From Otis tarda (lineage: Eukaryota > Chordata > Aves > Otidiformes > Otididae), in NCBI GenBank assembly GCA_026413225.1, contig CM048552.1, positions 184,670,053 to 184,734,052 of the forward strand: DNA of 64,000 bases, written 5' to 3'. The notes below the pieces were generated by a model. That model saw nothing but the letters and a program-made list of their open reading frames with translations. It was not told where the DNA came from and made no database searches. This document shows positions 1 to 14,900 of this stretch, piece by piece (the stretch's first letter is position 1; each line of letters opens with the position of its first letter). Made by a program: the position numbers and the translations under genes.

Positions 1-684
1 CTGCGGGAAAGGACCTGTGGGTACTGGTTGACAGATGGCTGAATGTGAGCCAGCAGTGTGCCCAGGCCGCCAAGAAGGCCAACAGCATCCTGGCTTGCAT
101 CAGGAACAGTGTGGCCAGCAGAAGTAGGGAAGGGATTGTGCCCCTGTACTCAGCACTGGGGAGGCCACATCTCAAATACTGTGTGCAGTTTTGGGCCCCT
201 CACTACAAGAAGGATGTGGAGTTGCTGGAGATGCATCCAAAGAAGGGCATCGAAGCTGGTGAAGGGTCTGGAGCACAAGTCCTGTGAGGAGCGGTGTGGG
301 AACTGGAATTGTTTAGCCTGGAGAAGAGGAGGCTGAGGGGAGACCTTATCACTCCCTACAACTACTTGAAAGGAGGTTGTAGGGAGGTGGGTGTTGGTCT
401 CTTCTCCCAAGTAACAAGTGATAGGAAAGAGGAAATGGCCTCAAGTTGCGTCAGGGGAGGTTTAGGTTGGATATTAGGAAAAATTTCTTTACTGAAAGAG
501 TGATCAGGCGCTGGAACAGGCTGCCCAAGGAGGTGATGGAGTCACCATCCTTGGAGGTATTCAGAGAATGTGTAGATGTGGCACTTCAGGATATGGTTTA
601 GTAGGCGTGATGGTGTTACGTTGACGGTTGGACTTGATGATCTTGGAGGTCGTTTCTAACCGTAATGATTCTATAATTCTGTGA
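1..684 (+). mobile_element. CR1 LINE, 3' part, cut by window edge
   Basis: This reads in the CR1 sense direction from the C-terminal coding region of the reverse transcriptase (plus-strand codons for [20 protein letters not shown], from about 51) through the 3' UTR to a terminal GATTCTATAATTCTGTG. The frame is broken soon after 280, so it is inactive. Its 3' UTR (GTGATAGGAAAG... from 419, then GGAGTCACCATCC at about 539 and GGTTGGACTTGATGATC at about 627) is the same type as the copy at 48287 and unlike the copies near 23 and 31 kb. Confidence 0.93.
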
Positions 685-1689
685 GTTCTTATGACGTAGA
701 ACTGTATAAAGCTGCTAAATGCACATTTGATTTCATCCACTTTAAAGCAGTTAACATGTATTAATTACACTTTGAAAGAGAAATTCTAACTGAAAAAAAG
801 GATCATCAGGAGGAATAAAACAGTAATTCTTAATTTAAATACCAGCTTGAAACTCAGTGGTGAAGATAACTTAGTTATGGAATCTGCCATTTTCAAGCCA
901 CAGAAACAGTTTTTTGTCTTGAAAATGTGACTGATTTTGTTGGCAAATAAATGCAACAAAATTTACAATACGAGCTTCCCAGTAGTTATCCAGGAGCCAT
1001 AATCGGTAACAAGACTCCATTTGTAGCTATTAAAAACCACAAAGAAGTAACGATTCTTGCTTTAAGATATACGTAGTCAAAGTCTGTCGCACTGGTTATA
1101 ATAAATGTTGTGGGGAATCAGAGAAGGTGCACTGGTAGGATAGCAAAAAGGACACGGATTTAATGTAAGTCAACATTAACCGGAGTTAAATTTTTTAAGG
1201 ACTTGTGTAATTGGCCTTAGTGTCCCTTAGGATCTGGGTATTTATTTTAGTATACAGTATGAATGTTCTAATATTTATGTTTGCCTGAGTAACACTGATA
1301 TATTTACTGTCATGCAGTCTCTATCGTGAGAACAGAACCTGATACAAAACAGCGAGAGTTAATCCCAGGAGCCTATTCTGTCCTTCAGCAATGTCTGCAT
1401 CCAGCTTGTTGAAGAAGCATGCTTTTGTCTCGTGTCAGAGTTTTTGGTCTTCCCTTCTGACTCTTGAGAAATCCCAGGAATTTCAGTTATGCCTGGCATT
1501 GCAGATCATGACTCTACAAATTGTGTTTGTTTTCTCTAAGGGATTTTGCTGATTATTGCAGTTTACGCACCTACCAGCACGATCACATTTGATGGATTCA
1601 GACCTTTGCAGTATTGCAAATTAAAACCTTGAATGATGGATCAAAGGGGCAGAGGGAGATCAAATGCTTGCTGTCTTGGCCAGTCCAAG
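685..1689. other. Unassigned AT-rich intron sequence
   Basis: No coding frame, repeat family or RNA gene was recognised between the CR1 and the older CR1-like fragment. Confidence 0.6.
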
Positions 1690-2095
1690 ACTAATGTGTA
1701 GCAGATGTAAAGCTAGCAGGAGGCAATTTCAAAGTAAATAAAAAGAGGTGGTTCTGCACTCAGGATGTAATTGAGGTACTGAATTCCTTGCCAGAAGTTG
1801 CGGATGTGAAGGTGGTATTTGCTGAAGGCTTTCATGACCTTAGAGGAGACCAAAGAGGTGTGTGAAAGAAAATCCAGCAAAGGGTACTAAGATTGAGAGG
1901 ACATCTGATAGAAGAGACCTCAAGCTATGAAAGTCTGTTGGATGCTGCGATGCATACCCAATAAGAGAATTGTACGTCTCCTCTGCTCTTAGGCTTCTTC
2001 ATGGATGTCCACTTTTGGCCACTTTGCTGGAGTCATGATGCTGAGCAAAGCAGACCTTTAGCCTGATCCAGTACCGGTACTATTACTCTCAGGCT
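1690..2095 (+). mobile_element. Ancient CR1/L3-like LINE 3' UTR fragment, heavily diverged
   Basis: Three blocks fall in the order expected for the 3' end of old amniote CR1 elements. They are AAAAAGAGGTGGTTCTGCAC followed by a GTAATTGAGGTACTGAATTC-like segment at about 1739-1785, TTGCCAGAAGTTG at about 1790, and TTTTGGCCACT...CAGACCTTTAGCCTGATCCAGTAC at about 2013-2075. The match to the remembered consensus is gapped and weak between blocks, so the element is far older than the other CR1 copies here. It could be missed by masking with chicken-only libraries. Confidence 0.65.
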
Positions 2096-5000
2096 CTGCT
2101 TTTTTTATTTTCTTGATTATTTTTTTTTTTCCTCCCAGTTCTATATGTTATTACACAGCTTGCATCAGGGATAACTGAAGTTTCTTCTTTTTAACCATGG
2201 AAGTAACTTTTAAGGGGAGAGGCAATGAAGGCAAAGGCAAAAGCAGCTCTTGTAAGGTTGTGCGTTACCTCTGCCTTTGCTAACTGCAAGAGCACTGAAG
2301 GCTGCAGCGTGGTAGGACCTGAACTTTCTGTATGCTTGAGTCTGGAAACAGTCTAGCAGAATTCATTTGATACTCTTCCTGAGCTATAAGGCTTTTCCAG
2401 GCCCTTCATCTTGCCAACAGCTGTGGTGATAGAGGAGCAGGAAGAGCGTGTAGCTGTACTACAGCATATTATCTTACTCATGCAGGTTGTCTTAGGGATT
2501 TCTGCACGGTACTCTGTGGGCAAACCCTAAAGTCATCACCTGGGCATGGCAGAAAAGTCTTATGGAGGTGGAGTTTTATCATCATATGAGAAGGCGTGAA
2601 AGAGCATGTTACATTTCTGCCCTGTTGGGAATGAACATTATTTGCTGTTCGTTTTAGAAAATGTATTGGAAATACCACAAGACCAGGCAATGCTGCAGGC
2701 CTGAGATAAAGTTAGTATTAATAAGACTCCTAACCTGAGAGTACCTTTTCCTCTCTTTAGCTGATTCTTGTCAGCCTGGCTTGCAGGACCTTTAATTTGT
2801 CTCCTCTGAGATTACCAGATTCAGCATTGAGAAAATGTACTGCTTTATCCCCAGTACTTGCCAAAGGCTTTGTTTAAGTAGTAGAGAGGCAATAAATGAT
2901 TGAGTTTGGTGTTAGTTGCTTGTTCTGTTTACGTTTTTCGATGCTTAGCCTGTTCATTGCTAGTTTGTTTGCTTAATTTTTTCTTCCTAATTGAGAGAGT
3001 CTGTACCCACCTCTGACCTGTTCTTTTTTTTCTTCATCTGTTCAAGAACCTTCTTTGAGATAACAAGCAGCTTTCTGTGGAGCTGCGGCAGTAAATTTGT
3101 AGCTTGAGGTTTTCTATTAAAGAATTTTTTTAAAAAATGAATTCCTCTGACTTCTGCTGCAAAATAGAAAATTGCCTTTCTGAAATCAGACACGTGAAAA
3201 GGCAAAAGAGAATTAATTTTTTTTTAATTTAGTAATTTCAGGATAATTAGATGTTAATTGTGTTGTACAGCTTAAGTGTTGCACTGTGTGGGCATCTGCC
3301 TTTTCCATGAACCCAAGATCCTCAGGTGACGGTCACTGACTCGGGGTCCCTCAGCCCTCCTCTTCATCTCCGAATGCTCAGGTATTGCAGACTCTGTCAT
3401 CACATTGCTGCTTCCCCATCTTCACTGCTCATAGAGTCTAGCACTGCAAGCTTCCCTGAGCATCAGAGCCATGCTCTAGCAGGCACCTTGTATCCTCATC
3501 TACCTGGGGCATTTCCCTAGCAAGCAGCCTTGGGCTTTTAAATCTGAATTCTCATCTGCTTGGTGTGCTCCTGCAGCTGGTGAAGTGCACTGCCCTACAC
3601 AGGACACTGAATCTCCCTTCAGGAGATGTGAGCAAGAAAATCTGCCACCTCCTTTTGGCCAGGCTTTCCATACCTGGAGCGAAGCTGCTGTTGAAAGCTT
3701 GGGGTGGGATGGTGTCAAAGGCAAAAAAAAAGATGTATCCTGGAAAAACACAGAGATCTAGTTTTTCAGGTAATGGAAATAATGCTTGGGGCAGAACTAG
3801 TGGAATCTCCTTTTAATGTCCAGAAAGATGATTGGTTTCATGAGCTCTCTATAAACCAAGATTATGTCCCCCAAAGTTACACCACTACTAAACAAGGCAA
3901 TACCGTGGTCATTTTGAGCATTATCAGAAGTCTACAGACCTTGATTTGTAATGGTCATCTTCTAACTACTTGGTTTTGAAATCTTAACATGTTGAACTTG
4001 CATGTTATCATGTCCTAATAGTGTTTTAAATGAGTTGCTGCTGTTTAGAGCTATAATTATTGTACCAGCTTTGTTGATTTTGTTTCTGAAGTGGCAGAGC
4101 AGTATTCTTTTCTGAAGCTTAAAATGAACAAACGTGGTGTTAAATGATAATGGCAATAATGTTAAACTGTTACCAGTGCAGATAGAAATAGCTTTTTGGG
4201 AGACTGTTGCTTTAGCTGTGTGTGGTACTCCTACTCCACACATTTTTAGGAAAAGAAATCAACTGTCTAGTTCTACAGAATATTATGCAATTTCTTGCAG
4301 AAAGAAAGGCAACTGCGCTTTCTTTTTCCGAGTGCTTGCTCATCCCCATTCCTCAGGTGTCATCATATATCTCCCTCCTACCTTCCCCAGTCCTTACCTT
4401 CTTGTTTTCTGGTATTTTATTGTGAATGAGGATGGTTTATAGAGGCAGTGTTTTGAGACAACGTTCTCTGATATACCAATACATAGGCCTTGCAGAATGT
4501 CTACTTTGAAAGTAATTAAAACCACATAATGTTAATTTTCTGATCTTAAAAGCAATTGATAAGGCATGAGAAATTTGTTTCAACCCAGTAACACAAATCT
4601 ATCTCTTCAAATGAAAATACTTTCAGGTTTTTAACTAGTAGTCACTTTCCTGTCAAGCGAAGAATTTCTGCCCTGTATTGCAGGACAGGAGACAAAATTA
4701 GGGTTAGGCAGTAGTTATTTAGCAAAGATGAAATAATTCTAGCCTACGAAAATAATACTTATTTTGTCATAGACCTGAGTTAACTTGTCCCCTTCATCCC
4801 CAGTCCTGATTCATTAGCCAACACAATTAGGGCAACATGACCCTTCTACCCAAATAAATTCATGGATGAGGCGCTGCTGTTATTAAATTTATAATATTTG
4901 TTACTTGCCCTTATCCTGCTTGTATACTAATGGGGAGAGGAGGAGGAAGATAATTTCCCCAAGCTATTCTAATCTTATTGAATGGAAACCTTGTAATGCT

Positions 5001-8000
5001 TTTAAGTAAGAGGTGAAAATAACAATGCCACTGATTGCTGCAAATGACGATACATTTTTTCCCCTTTAGAATCTAGAGAAATATTACCTACTGTAGAAAA
5101 GAAGTGACCAGTTGTCACACAGTTGTAATAGGTACGAATGCAAAAAGACAATTAAAAATGAGACGCGAGTGTTTGAAAATGTCAATAGTGCAATTATGAT
5201 GCTGTGAAACACTGAGCAGTGGGTGAGCAGGTACTGGAGGTGCGAAGTTGGAGCTGTAATTTGACCTTGTTGTGCAGCCTGTGTATTTCACAGCATCAAG
5301 GCTACCTCCAGAAACCACATCTGGTTCTACAAGTAATTGGGCAGTAAGTGGCTGGAGACTGAGGAAATACTTTCAAGGGACCATCATACGTGTTTTTTTC
5401 TGGTTTTATATTCTTTCCTAGGCATCCCTAACAAAGCCTCATAACCTGCCTTGTGAAAGAAAAATGAGAAGTAGTTGTATAGTGAGGTGGGGTAATAAGA
5501 TAAGGGTGAATAAGGGGTGATAAGATAAGATGCGAGGGTCAAAGGATCAAAAAATGGGTATTCTGCCCAATGATGTGAAGGGTCAGGGACATGGAAACAG
5601 TTCGCAGTCACCAGGGGTCACTGGGCTAGGCAGACCTTAGTCTGACATAGTGCAGCCACTTTTAGGCTTTGTCCTTATGTAGAAATAAACCAACTTGCTC
5701 GTACCTATGCCAGTGTACTGCCAAGTGTGATAAAAGAGCCCTTGGCTTCTCCTCCAGTGGTGGAAAAGGTAAGCATCCAAGTGTCAATATTTTGTTCAAT
5801 TTGGCAGCTATAGGTATTCTTTCACGAGCAGTCATTCAAGAAATTCATAGGGGCAGGGATATTCTTTTTGTAGTGTATGGACGTCAGTCCTGCCTTGACC
5901 TCCCTCTGTCCTTTCTGCTTGGTGACACCTTTTCTCACCCAAGAAAATGAGCAGGGAGGCAAGTGGAGCTGACCGAGCCTGCGAGCAGGTTAAGTGTCTC
6001 TTTGGGGAAGCTGGGGGGAAGTTACTTTTTACTCCTACCCAAGCAATTGAAGATCATCAGAGAAATAATGGAAATTGTCATTCCTTCCTGGTGCTTGTAG
6101 GACTGTTCTGATAAGTTCATTGTGATCTAAGTATAATGAGAGAAAGAAAAATATAAATACTTTGCACGTGCATGGTATTTGAAGTGGTGTTGTTAGAACA
6201 ACTGTTAGCATTTCTGACTTAAGCACTTGATTTTGCAGCTTTCTCATTGTCATAGTAGTAGTAAATACAAAATTTCCAACCTTAAAGAAAAGACAGAAAA
6301 GGTAACTGATGTAGAACTGGCTACCTTTCTGGCACACCCTATAGTGATGGAACACAAATATCCACCTGAGTGACTGAATATATGCAAAAGATATTTATGT
6401 TATATTTAGTAGATCTATGGAGTAGAAAGGAAACGTTATTCACAATATGGAGGTTTTATGTAGTCATTTTGTTCATATACCAAAGCAAGATACTGCCTAC
6501 CCTGGTCTGAAAAATTGTTCATGTTTATAACTAGTTTAAAGTGTCTGATGGTAGTTGATATGGTGTGGTTCAACATAGTTGTGGATTTCTTCAATATGAG
6601 CAGGGAAGATAATGATTTTTTTTTTTTTTTAACCTCCATCTTTCTTTTTCCTGGTATATGAATCAAACAGCTGAGTGAGGTGCTTTCAGTCAGAGATGGC
6701 ATGTAAAAATTTCAGACCTTGACACTTGTAGAAATGCATGAGCACTCATGAAAATGGGAAAAGAACACAAAATTGAAGTTTATGTTACAGCAGATTACTT
6801 TACATGTATGCCGTAGATGTCAATGTTACTTACACAGAAATGTTTTTAAAGATGCAGTGAAGTGTTTAGTAATGAATAATTGAATTTTAAGTAACAAATA
6901 TAACACAGGAATTTATTTTTACTGATGATTAGAGATGTACTTTTTTCACTTTTTTAAAAAAGAAGAGTTTCAAGTTCTTTTCTTTTTCGTGGGTTGAGGG
7001 AAGTAGATACTCTGAACCAAAAGCCTGGCAAATAAAAGCTTTCTGCTAAATCTTTTAAGAATAGCTATAGGATATTCTTAGATGTTTTAGATGGTTTGGA
7101 TTTTACCTGCAATTACCAGCTTGTGAATAGCTTATATTGCGGAAGTATTTTCTACAACAAATGCAGATCCATCGAATTCTCTACAGCTTGTTCATGAGTG
7201 AAGTCATGCTATGATGAAAAACTGGTACTGCTTTCTGATACTGAAGTGCTAATGTTTAGCATCCAAAGAGCCCAACTGAAAGGCAAGCAACCAAAATATA
7301 TTTTAATTAACTTATATTAATTGTTTGAAATAATTTATTTTTGCTATTTTTCTTTTTTTCTTTTCAACTGCAACAACATTTTAGATCTCAAGCAAAGATC
7401 CATTGCCAGTGAAGGTTATAACCAAAAGCGTTTGAGTGAAAATGGATGGATTTGACATCCTAGGAGTAACAGCCTCCTCCAGGCTTTTTGCTGAGAGCAT
7501 GCTTCTTTAGAACTTGTATATTAGTTACGGAGCTTTTTTAGATTGTCTTGTCACTGTTTCTTGCTCACGTAGAGAATTGTGTCCACAAAGGGCTTTTCAT
7601 GTGATTGTTCTGTGTGATGGTGTTTCTAGTTCTTGTCCTTGAAGATCAGCAGGATTTTGGATTTCTTTTAGGGGAGCTTTCACATTTACTTTTCACAGAA
7701 GTCCTACAGATTCTTGTATGTACAAGAGTAGTGGTTATTGAGGATTTTTTTTTTAAGATACCAATTTGAAAATAACTTGCAGGAGGGGAAATGAGGGAGG
7801 ATGAACACAGTGATGGTGTAGGTAAAGGATTGATTATTATTATATATCTTTTTGTTTGTAGATAATTACTGCATTTGGACAGACTCAGAGAAGTTTTGGG
7901 ATACATGAGCAGTTCTTAGTTTGTATGTCTGAAATGAAGAGTGGTCTGATTTTTAAGCAGTTCAGTTAGGAAAATTCCGCTTGGAACTACATATTTTATG

Positions 8001-9469
8001 ATCTGTAAGTCTATAACGTGGGGACTGGATAGAAAAGTTTGTTGTTTCTAGACAGTGGGTTCATTCTGATGGAGTGTTCTGGAGATGCTGTATTTCCCCA
8101 TTTGATAAAATCATATTGGAATATGTTTCAGTCACTGCTGCCTGGTCTGGAGATGTAGAGTCCCTCTCTTAATTCAGCTCCGGTGAGGCACTCAGTTAAC
8201 AACACTCACTGTATGTTGTAAGTGAAATAGGGTTTTGCATTGAAGGATAAGTGGACCTTCATTTGCGTTCCCAGTGCTAGTAAGGATGGATTTGTTCCCT
8301 CTAAAATGTGAAAGAAAACTGTGCTAAACCTGTCTTGTGTTAGCTGTTTTCCTCACTTGTCACTTCTAGTGTGGATTGTACAGCATTTTGTTGACATTCG
8401 TAGTATTTTTTTTTTTTCCCTATACAACACTGATGTTTTGGGAAAGCTGAGAAAATACTTGGCTGTTTTTTCTTTAATAGAATTTTACTTGGATTTTGGG
8501 TTCATTTGAGCTGTGAATGATGGTTGGGTTCAATGATGGACAAAGCTTAAACTTAGTGCAGCTTCTTTTTGCCTTTTGTGATGCTTTTTCAATCCACTTC
8601 TGTGGAGTGACTGTTTTCTAATGCTTGTGGTTAAATTAGTTACAGTTGTTCCATAGAACCTATTAAAACATTATTTAAAATATAAATTAAAAGATTGGAT
8701 AAATAGTGGAGTTGAGGAGAAAGAAGGTGTTTATTCTGTTACTTAGAGTGATGCATCTTAAATGCCAGCAGGTGGTCTATTCAAAACTAATAGTGCTAGT
8801 TGCTTTGAGTAAGCCATTGTGCAAAGCAAGGGCTCTGTTAATTGCCTTTCCTCACTAGCACAAATGATTAGTAGGAAATAGTACCTTTAGCTTTGTAGGA
8901 TGTCAATATTAGAAACCTGTTACTTGTAACTTTATGTTAAATATTTTTATTGGCTATTGGATATGTATATGTAATTAGGAAATCAACATTCTGTGCAGAC
9001 TGAACTCCTTTCCCGTAATAGAGTTAATCCCTCCCAGCAATATTTTGTTGGTTTACATGTTTTTGGCAATTGTTATTAATGTAGTAGCACAGCTATAAAT
9101 GTGGTTTTAAGTGAGTTGAGAAATCATTGAACTTTAAAATCAAGTTGATTAATTATAAACCCTCTTGCAATCGTGTTTTTTTTTGCAAATTCAGTACAAT
9201 AGATTAGCATAAACACTAATGAACATTCAAAATCATTTATTCAAGTTAAAATCCATTCTGAATTTGTTATAACCAAAACATATTTTAAACCTGCTTATTA
9301 TATGAAAATACTCTCACTGCTGTTCAGCAGAGCAGTTAGGTGTATGCATGTTAGTCATACAAGTACACAAAAATTCAGCTAGACTCTCTGGTTGAAAGAC
9401 ATCACCGAGAAAACATATATACAAACAGCATAAAGCATCCAATCTGTTTACAATGTTTAGCAGATAATT
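2096..9469. other. Unassigned intron sequence left of KCTD4
   Basis: The sequence is AT-rich. It includes short T-runs at about 2122-2132 and a T16 run at 6616-6631. All open frames are short, overlap on both strands and match nothing I recognise. No repeat family could be assigned by eye. The part nearest 9470 may belong to KCTD4 3' flanking sequence. Confidence 0.55.
6616..6631. repeat. T16 homopolymer
   Basis: This is an uninterrupted run of 16 T with no recognisable retroposon attached. Confidence 0.9.
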
Positions 9470-9475
9470 TTTATT
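9470..9475 (-). promoter_or_regulatory. KCTD4: Candidate KCTD4 polyadenylation signal
   Basis: On the minus strand this is the first canonical AATAAA downstream of the KCTD4 stop codon, about 210 bases away. A second one lies near 9236-9241. No GU-rich downstream element was assessed, so either could be unused. If the first is used, the 3' UTR is about 0.2 kb. Confidence 0.35.
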
Positions 9476-9682
9476 AAATTCAGGCATGAAATTTTCATTC
9501 AGCTTAAGTAAGCCAGAGATGGATGTCATGATGAGATTTACATACCATTAGCTCACATCAATTGATTAGCAGCTGAGCTCTGTGGTACAAGGCTAGTTAG
9601 ATACATTCATTATTTGTGATGCCGGGAGGCTGCAGGTCAAGGAGGTTTACTGGCTGCATGCTCATTTCCTTTGCCTTTGTGA

Positions 9683-10555
<873 letters not shown>

Positions 10556-11895
10556 TCAGCTCCGGCACGATGTTGGAATGGAAATGCTGCTAGCATTGCT
10601 CCGACTGTCAGCTCGGGTTTGCAGTAGGTGGCGTATCAGCTGTGTATGCAGGGATATATCAGGAATATGACTGTAAAGGAGAATTTGCATTTAACTGTGT
10701 AAGGGAAGAAGGGTATAACAGCTGTTTGTCTCTTTCTTTCCTTTAAGTCTAGGAAGTTTACATAGTACGCAGAAATGCAGATTGCTATTCTAAATGATAC
10801 CTTATTTTTAATACTTGAAGATGGATTTATACTATCAGCTGGCCAAATCATGTTTAGTGCTTATGGCGTTAAACAGATACCTTAATTTTTTTTTCAATAA
10901 TTTTAATTTTCACAGAGTATCTTTTCACAATTTTTTTTGGTACTGATTACAGTACCTGATGCATACAGTGGGACAACACTTGAAGGAAAGGTGTCCCTCT
11001 GTACCAGGGGGATGTTGTCTGTGGTGTGCATGCACATACATGTAACTCATTTATCGGACACGTGCACAGTGGTAAGATGTTTTCACAGAAGATACTTTGG
11101 AAATGATGCTGAGGACTTATTGGTCTGACTGTTTTAAGTTTGTGGTGAAAGCTTCCATTTGCAGTCGATGGGAGTATCTGCACCAGCACAGGAACTGCAG
11201 CCTGGTTAGGCTTTGCTTTTTGCCTTTCTCCGTGACACAGATAAAAACTGTTTTAGAGAGATTTACTGTTTATATTGATGATTTTTTTTAAGTCACCAAG
11301 GCTCTCTAGCATCGGTTTGTTCTTTCTGGATAGAAACGGCTCAGCTGCCCTGCAGAACAAAGGGTTAGTGTGCCTACAGATAGCTTTGAACATCACATAA
11401 CATTATAGCTTAGCAACACTTGGGTACGGGGAGGGGGAGACATCGGCAGAGCACACTGGAATCGAATAGCTGTCTTCTCTCCATGAATCTGTGCTTTGAG
11501 GTTCATTCTGGATTGCCTCTTAGGAAAAGATTTCCCCTTTAAACATTTGCAGCTTGCAGCTCCACACATCTCTGTGTGTGTTTCCTTGGGGAGCGGGCAG
11601 GAGCTGCAGCATGTATTCCCCAGCACCAGCGAGAGCAAATGCTTACCTTGGGCTGGACGTAGAGAGGAGGTCCCATCTTTTTCAAGATCTGTTTTTCACT
11701 TTACAGGTAGATGTCTCCTGCTTTGCCCGATTAGCAATGAAAAGTCAGATTATTCCTCTCTAAATTCTTCTGCTCTATTTCTAAATATTTTATTCCTACG
11801 GCTCCCAGTGTCTCTGAGGCTGTTTATTGATGCTGTAGAGTCATCACTATAATATTTTATTAATTCATAACTGAATCTAGTAGAAATAAATACAC

Positions 11896-11910
11896 TTTTT
11901 TTTTTTTTTT
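11896..11910. repeat. T15 homopolymer
   Basis: This is an uninterrupted run of 15 T in otherwise unassigned sequence. Confidence 0.9.
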
Positions 11911-14900
11911 ACTCACTATTCTCCTTGCCAGGGTATTCCTAGCACTGATATGCAATTTTTTTTCTGCTGCTGTATATGATATATTAAGCAGATATTATTA
12001 ATTAGATCTGATTTATCAGGAATTAGTCATGGTTTTAATTTTAACTCTTCAGTGCCATTGATACATTTAGCATAACTTCAATCAAAGAGATTTCAAGCAG
12101 TTTCTAATTTTTAAACATTTGGACTTTTTCAAAATTAACTCCTTTCACAATTATTGAGTGAATAATTGAGAAAATGAAAGAGCCAATTAGTTTCAAGTAT
12201 GATTTTTTTTTTCCTGTTAGAGGAGACCTCTGTTCAAATTTAGTTTATTGCTAAGTAATGGAAAATTCAGTTACTGTGCTTAGATAGTGCAAAGCTACTT
12301 TGTTGAGCCATCTTAGAGGATATTAAACGCTAAGAGAATTAGTTCTGTGATGCTTTCATCTTACATAGTGATCTTGAAATACTTTGAAGCTGAACTAGCA
12401 ATGTCCTGGCACAAGAAAGTAGGGATTTCCAAGGAAAGCTGGGATTTATAAAAGATAGGAAGTATTTCATGGACAGCTAAACTGTCTTTATTTTAAGAGA
12501 CAGTAGTTGCAGAAGAGTATCTTCTCACTTAGTTCTTTGTGCTCATAATCTTCTGAATGTTCTAACACTTGCAGTTGAAATTTTCCACTTCTGTGCACGA
12601 ATAAGTATTCTTTGAAAGATCATGCAAAATCGTTCTAGTGGTTTGTATGATAAAATATTCAAAATCGATTTGATGTGGAAAATATACTCTGTGGAGTTCA
12701 TGAATATTTACATTTAAACCTTTGAGACTTGAAAAATGTAGAGCTGCTGTAAAATTTTCATCACCATAAACCCATGTAACTTTACTTCAGTGCAGCTAAC
12801 AGTCATCTGTAACACAAAATTGAAGGCTGGCACGTCTTTGTGAAAATTTCCACTTTTAGTGCTGTACTACAGGGTAACTTCTCCAAAGAGCCCTCATTCT
12901 TCATACGCGTTTGGTGATACGTATAGTCTGGCAGTGCACTTAGTTTTAGTGAGGTAGGAAATATTTTAGTGGTTTCATACAGCTCAGTGTTTTCTGAAGG
13001 TGTAGCTAGAAGAGCTGGATTTCCTTTTTTTCATGTCTTTTTGTCCGTCCTTTGGAAGATCATCTAAAAGTTCATTTTGGTAAAGGTATGCGAGTATTTC
13101 TTGCAGTCAAGTGTGGAGACTTAGACAACTCTTGTGCTCTGGGAGTCTTTGTGCTGTGTGCCAGGTGCGAAATAGCTGAGATGTTTCCAGTGTGTCCTGG
13201 TTCTTCCTTCCCACTTGGATTGAGACAGAGCAACTTGCTGCTGTGTGCTCTGCCGTGGCATGAGTGAACTGCCTCTGTTTCTGCCCTGTACGGCTGAAGT
13301 ATCCTGCTTGCTGGTGTTCGTAGCTAGCAATCCTGAAGCAGCTGCTGCTTCCCAAATTGTTAGTGTCACCTGTTTGCTGGGATTGGTCATTCAAGGGAGG
13401 AATACCGCTGGAATCCAGCAATGGCAGGGGTATTGTTTTGGTTCCAGATTAAGTCAGAAAATATTCTAGGCACACTCTCTTGCACATGCTTAAGAGAGTG
13501 GCTGTAGTAGTAGTACTCCATTTCCAAGTTATTCACCCTTTGGACCGTACCAGGAGGGCAATCCACAGAGCTTTTCAGTTTCTTCGCAGTCAGACAAGCC
13601 ATCCTGGAGATGGTGAAAATGCAGTGCATTTGCTACACAGGAAAGCAAATCCAAGGAGGAGGGGGCTAGGCATCTGCCCCTTATTCTGTCCTACATGTTT
13701 CCTTTTGGAAAATAACCTCACTCCTCCTCAACTTCCATCCTTTTCCTGAATCGCCTGGTCTGGAAGCTTGAGCACGCTGTGGAGCTGAGGGTTAAGAATT
13801 GGAGCACACCATGGAAAAGCTGGTGCTTTGCCTAGGGTTCAGCTTACTCACATGTCTGAAGAGCAACAGCTTCACCGAGAGTCTGCTGTCAATGAAAATG
13901 ACAGAAAACAGCTACTTTTAGTTATTACAGTATAGAGGATATGAGGAGAAATCTCAGCTATAAGAGGTAGAGAATTTTTGAAGTGTATTAGGAAGCCATG
14001 CTAGCGAAATCTATTTGGGTTATCGAGGGAACTTGCTAGTACTTTAATGTCATAACACAGAAAATTGGCCAGGTTGTTGGACAATTAAACCATTCAATAG
14101 ACTATCTCCCGGTTTTAGTAGCATAGACATTCTCATTGCAGTAATAACTCCAGGGTGTTGATTAACAGCCATTGAAGACAAGCTCTACACAATAATTGAA
14201 ATTTAAGATTGTTCAAATCATCAAGTCTGAACCATTTTCATTCAAGAGTTTTAAAACAGCTGTCTAAGAAACTCTATCAACAGTTGCTGTTGATATTTCT
14301 AATAATTTTTGAGCACTGCAGTTCTGCAAGACTGAAGAAGCAAATGCTGTGCTGGTATTTGAAAGGTGAAATGGATGGCCTAGGTAATTAAAAACGAAAA
14401 GTGATTGTATGAAAAACAATAAAACATCTGACTTGGAAGTCAATCAGTTAAAAATTAAGGGAGAGTAATATTAAACTAATCAATGTGGGTGAAGGGAAAA
14501 ATGGATTATGCCTTTTTTTCCTTTTTTTTTGATTACAATTTGTTCAGCAAAGGAGGTAATGCTTTTTTTCTGTTAAATTTTTGAGTAGGTTCCAATTTTT
14601 ATTGTTTTATTGTCCCCTGTTTTATTGTTTTTTGAATTAGAATATATACTGTGTTAGTTTCCCTCTCCTTCAACTATAGAAAAATTGTTTGCCAGGTTTC
14701 AAACTTGCAAGTGTGAAGCAGAGAATTATCACTACAACGTTGTTGTGATTTGGTTATTGGTCTTGTTTCTTTTTAGTCAATGGTCAAGGAGGAAATAGTT
14801 ACTGATGAAGCTTGGAGATCATACAAACTGAGAATGTAGTCAGTATGAAGTTTTGTTGCTGATGCAGAACCATTTGGATAGTAGGTTAGGATGACATTTT

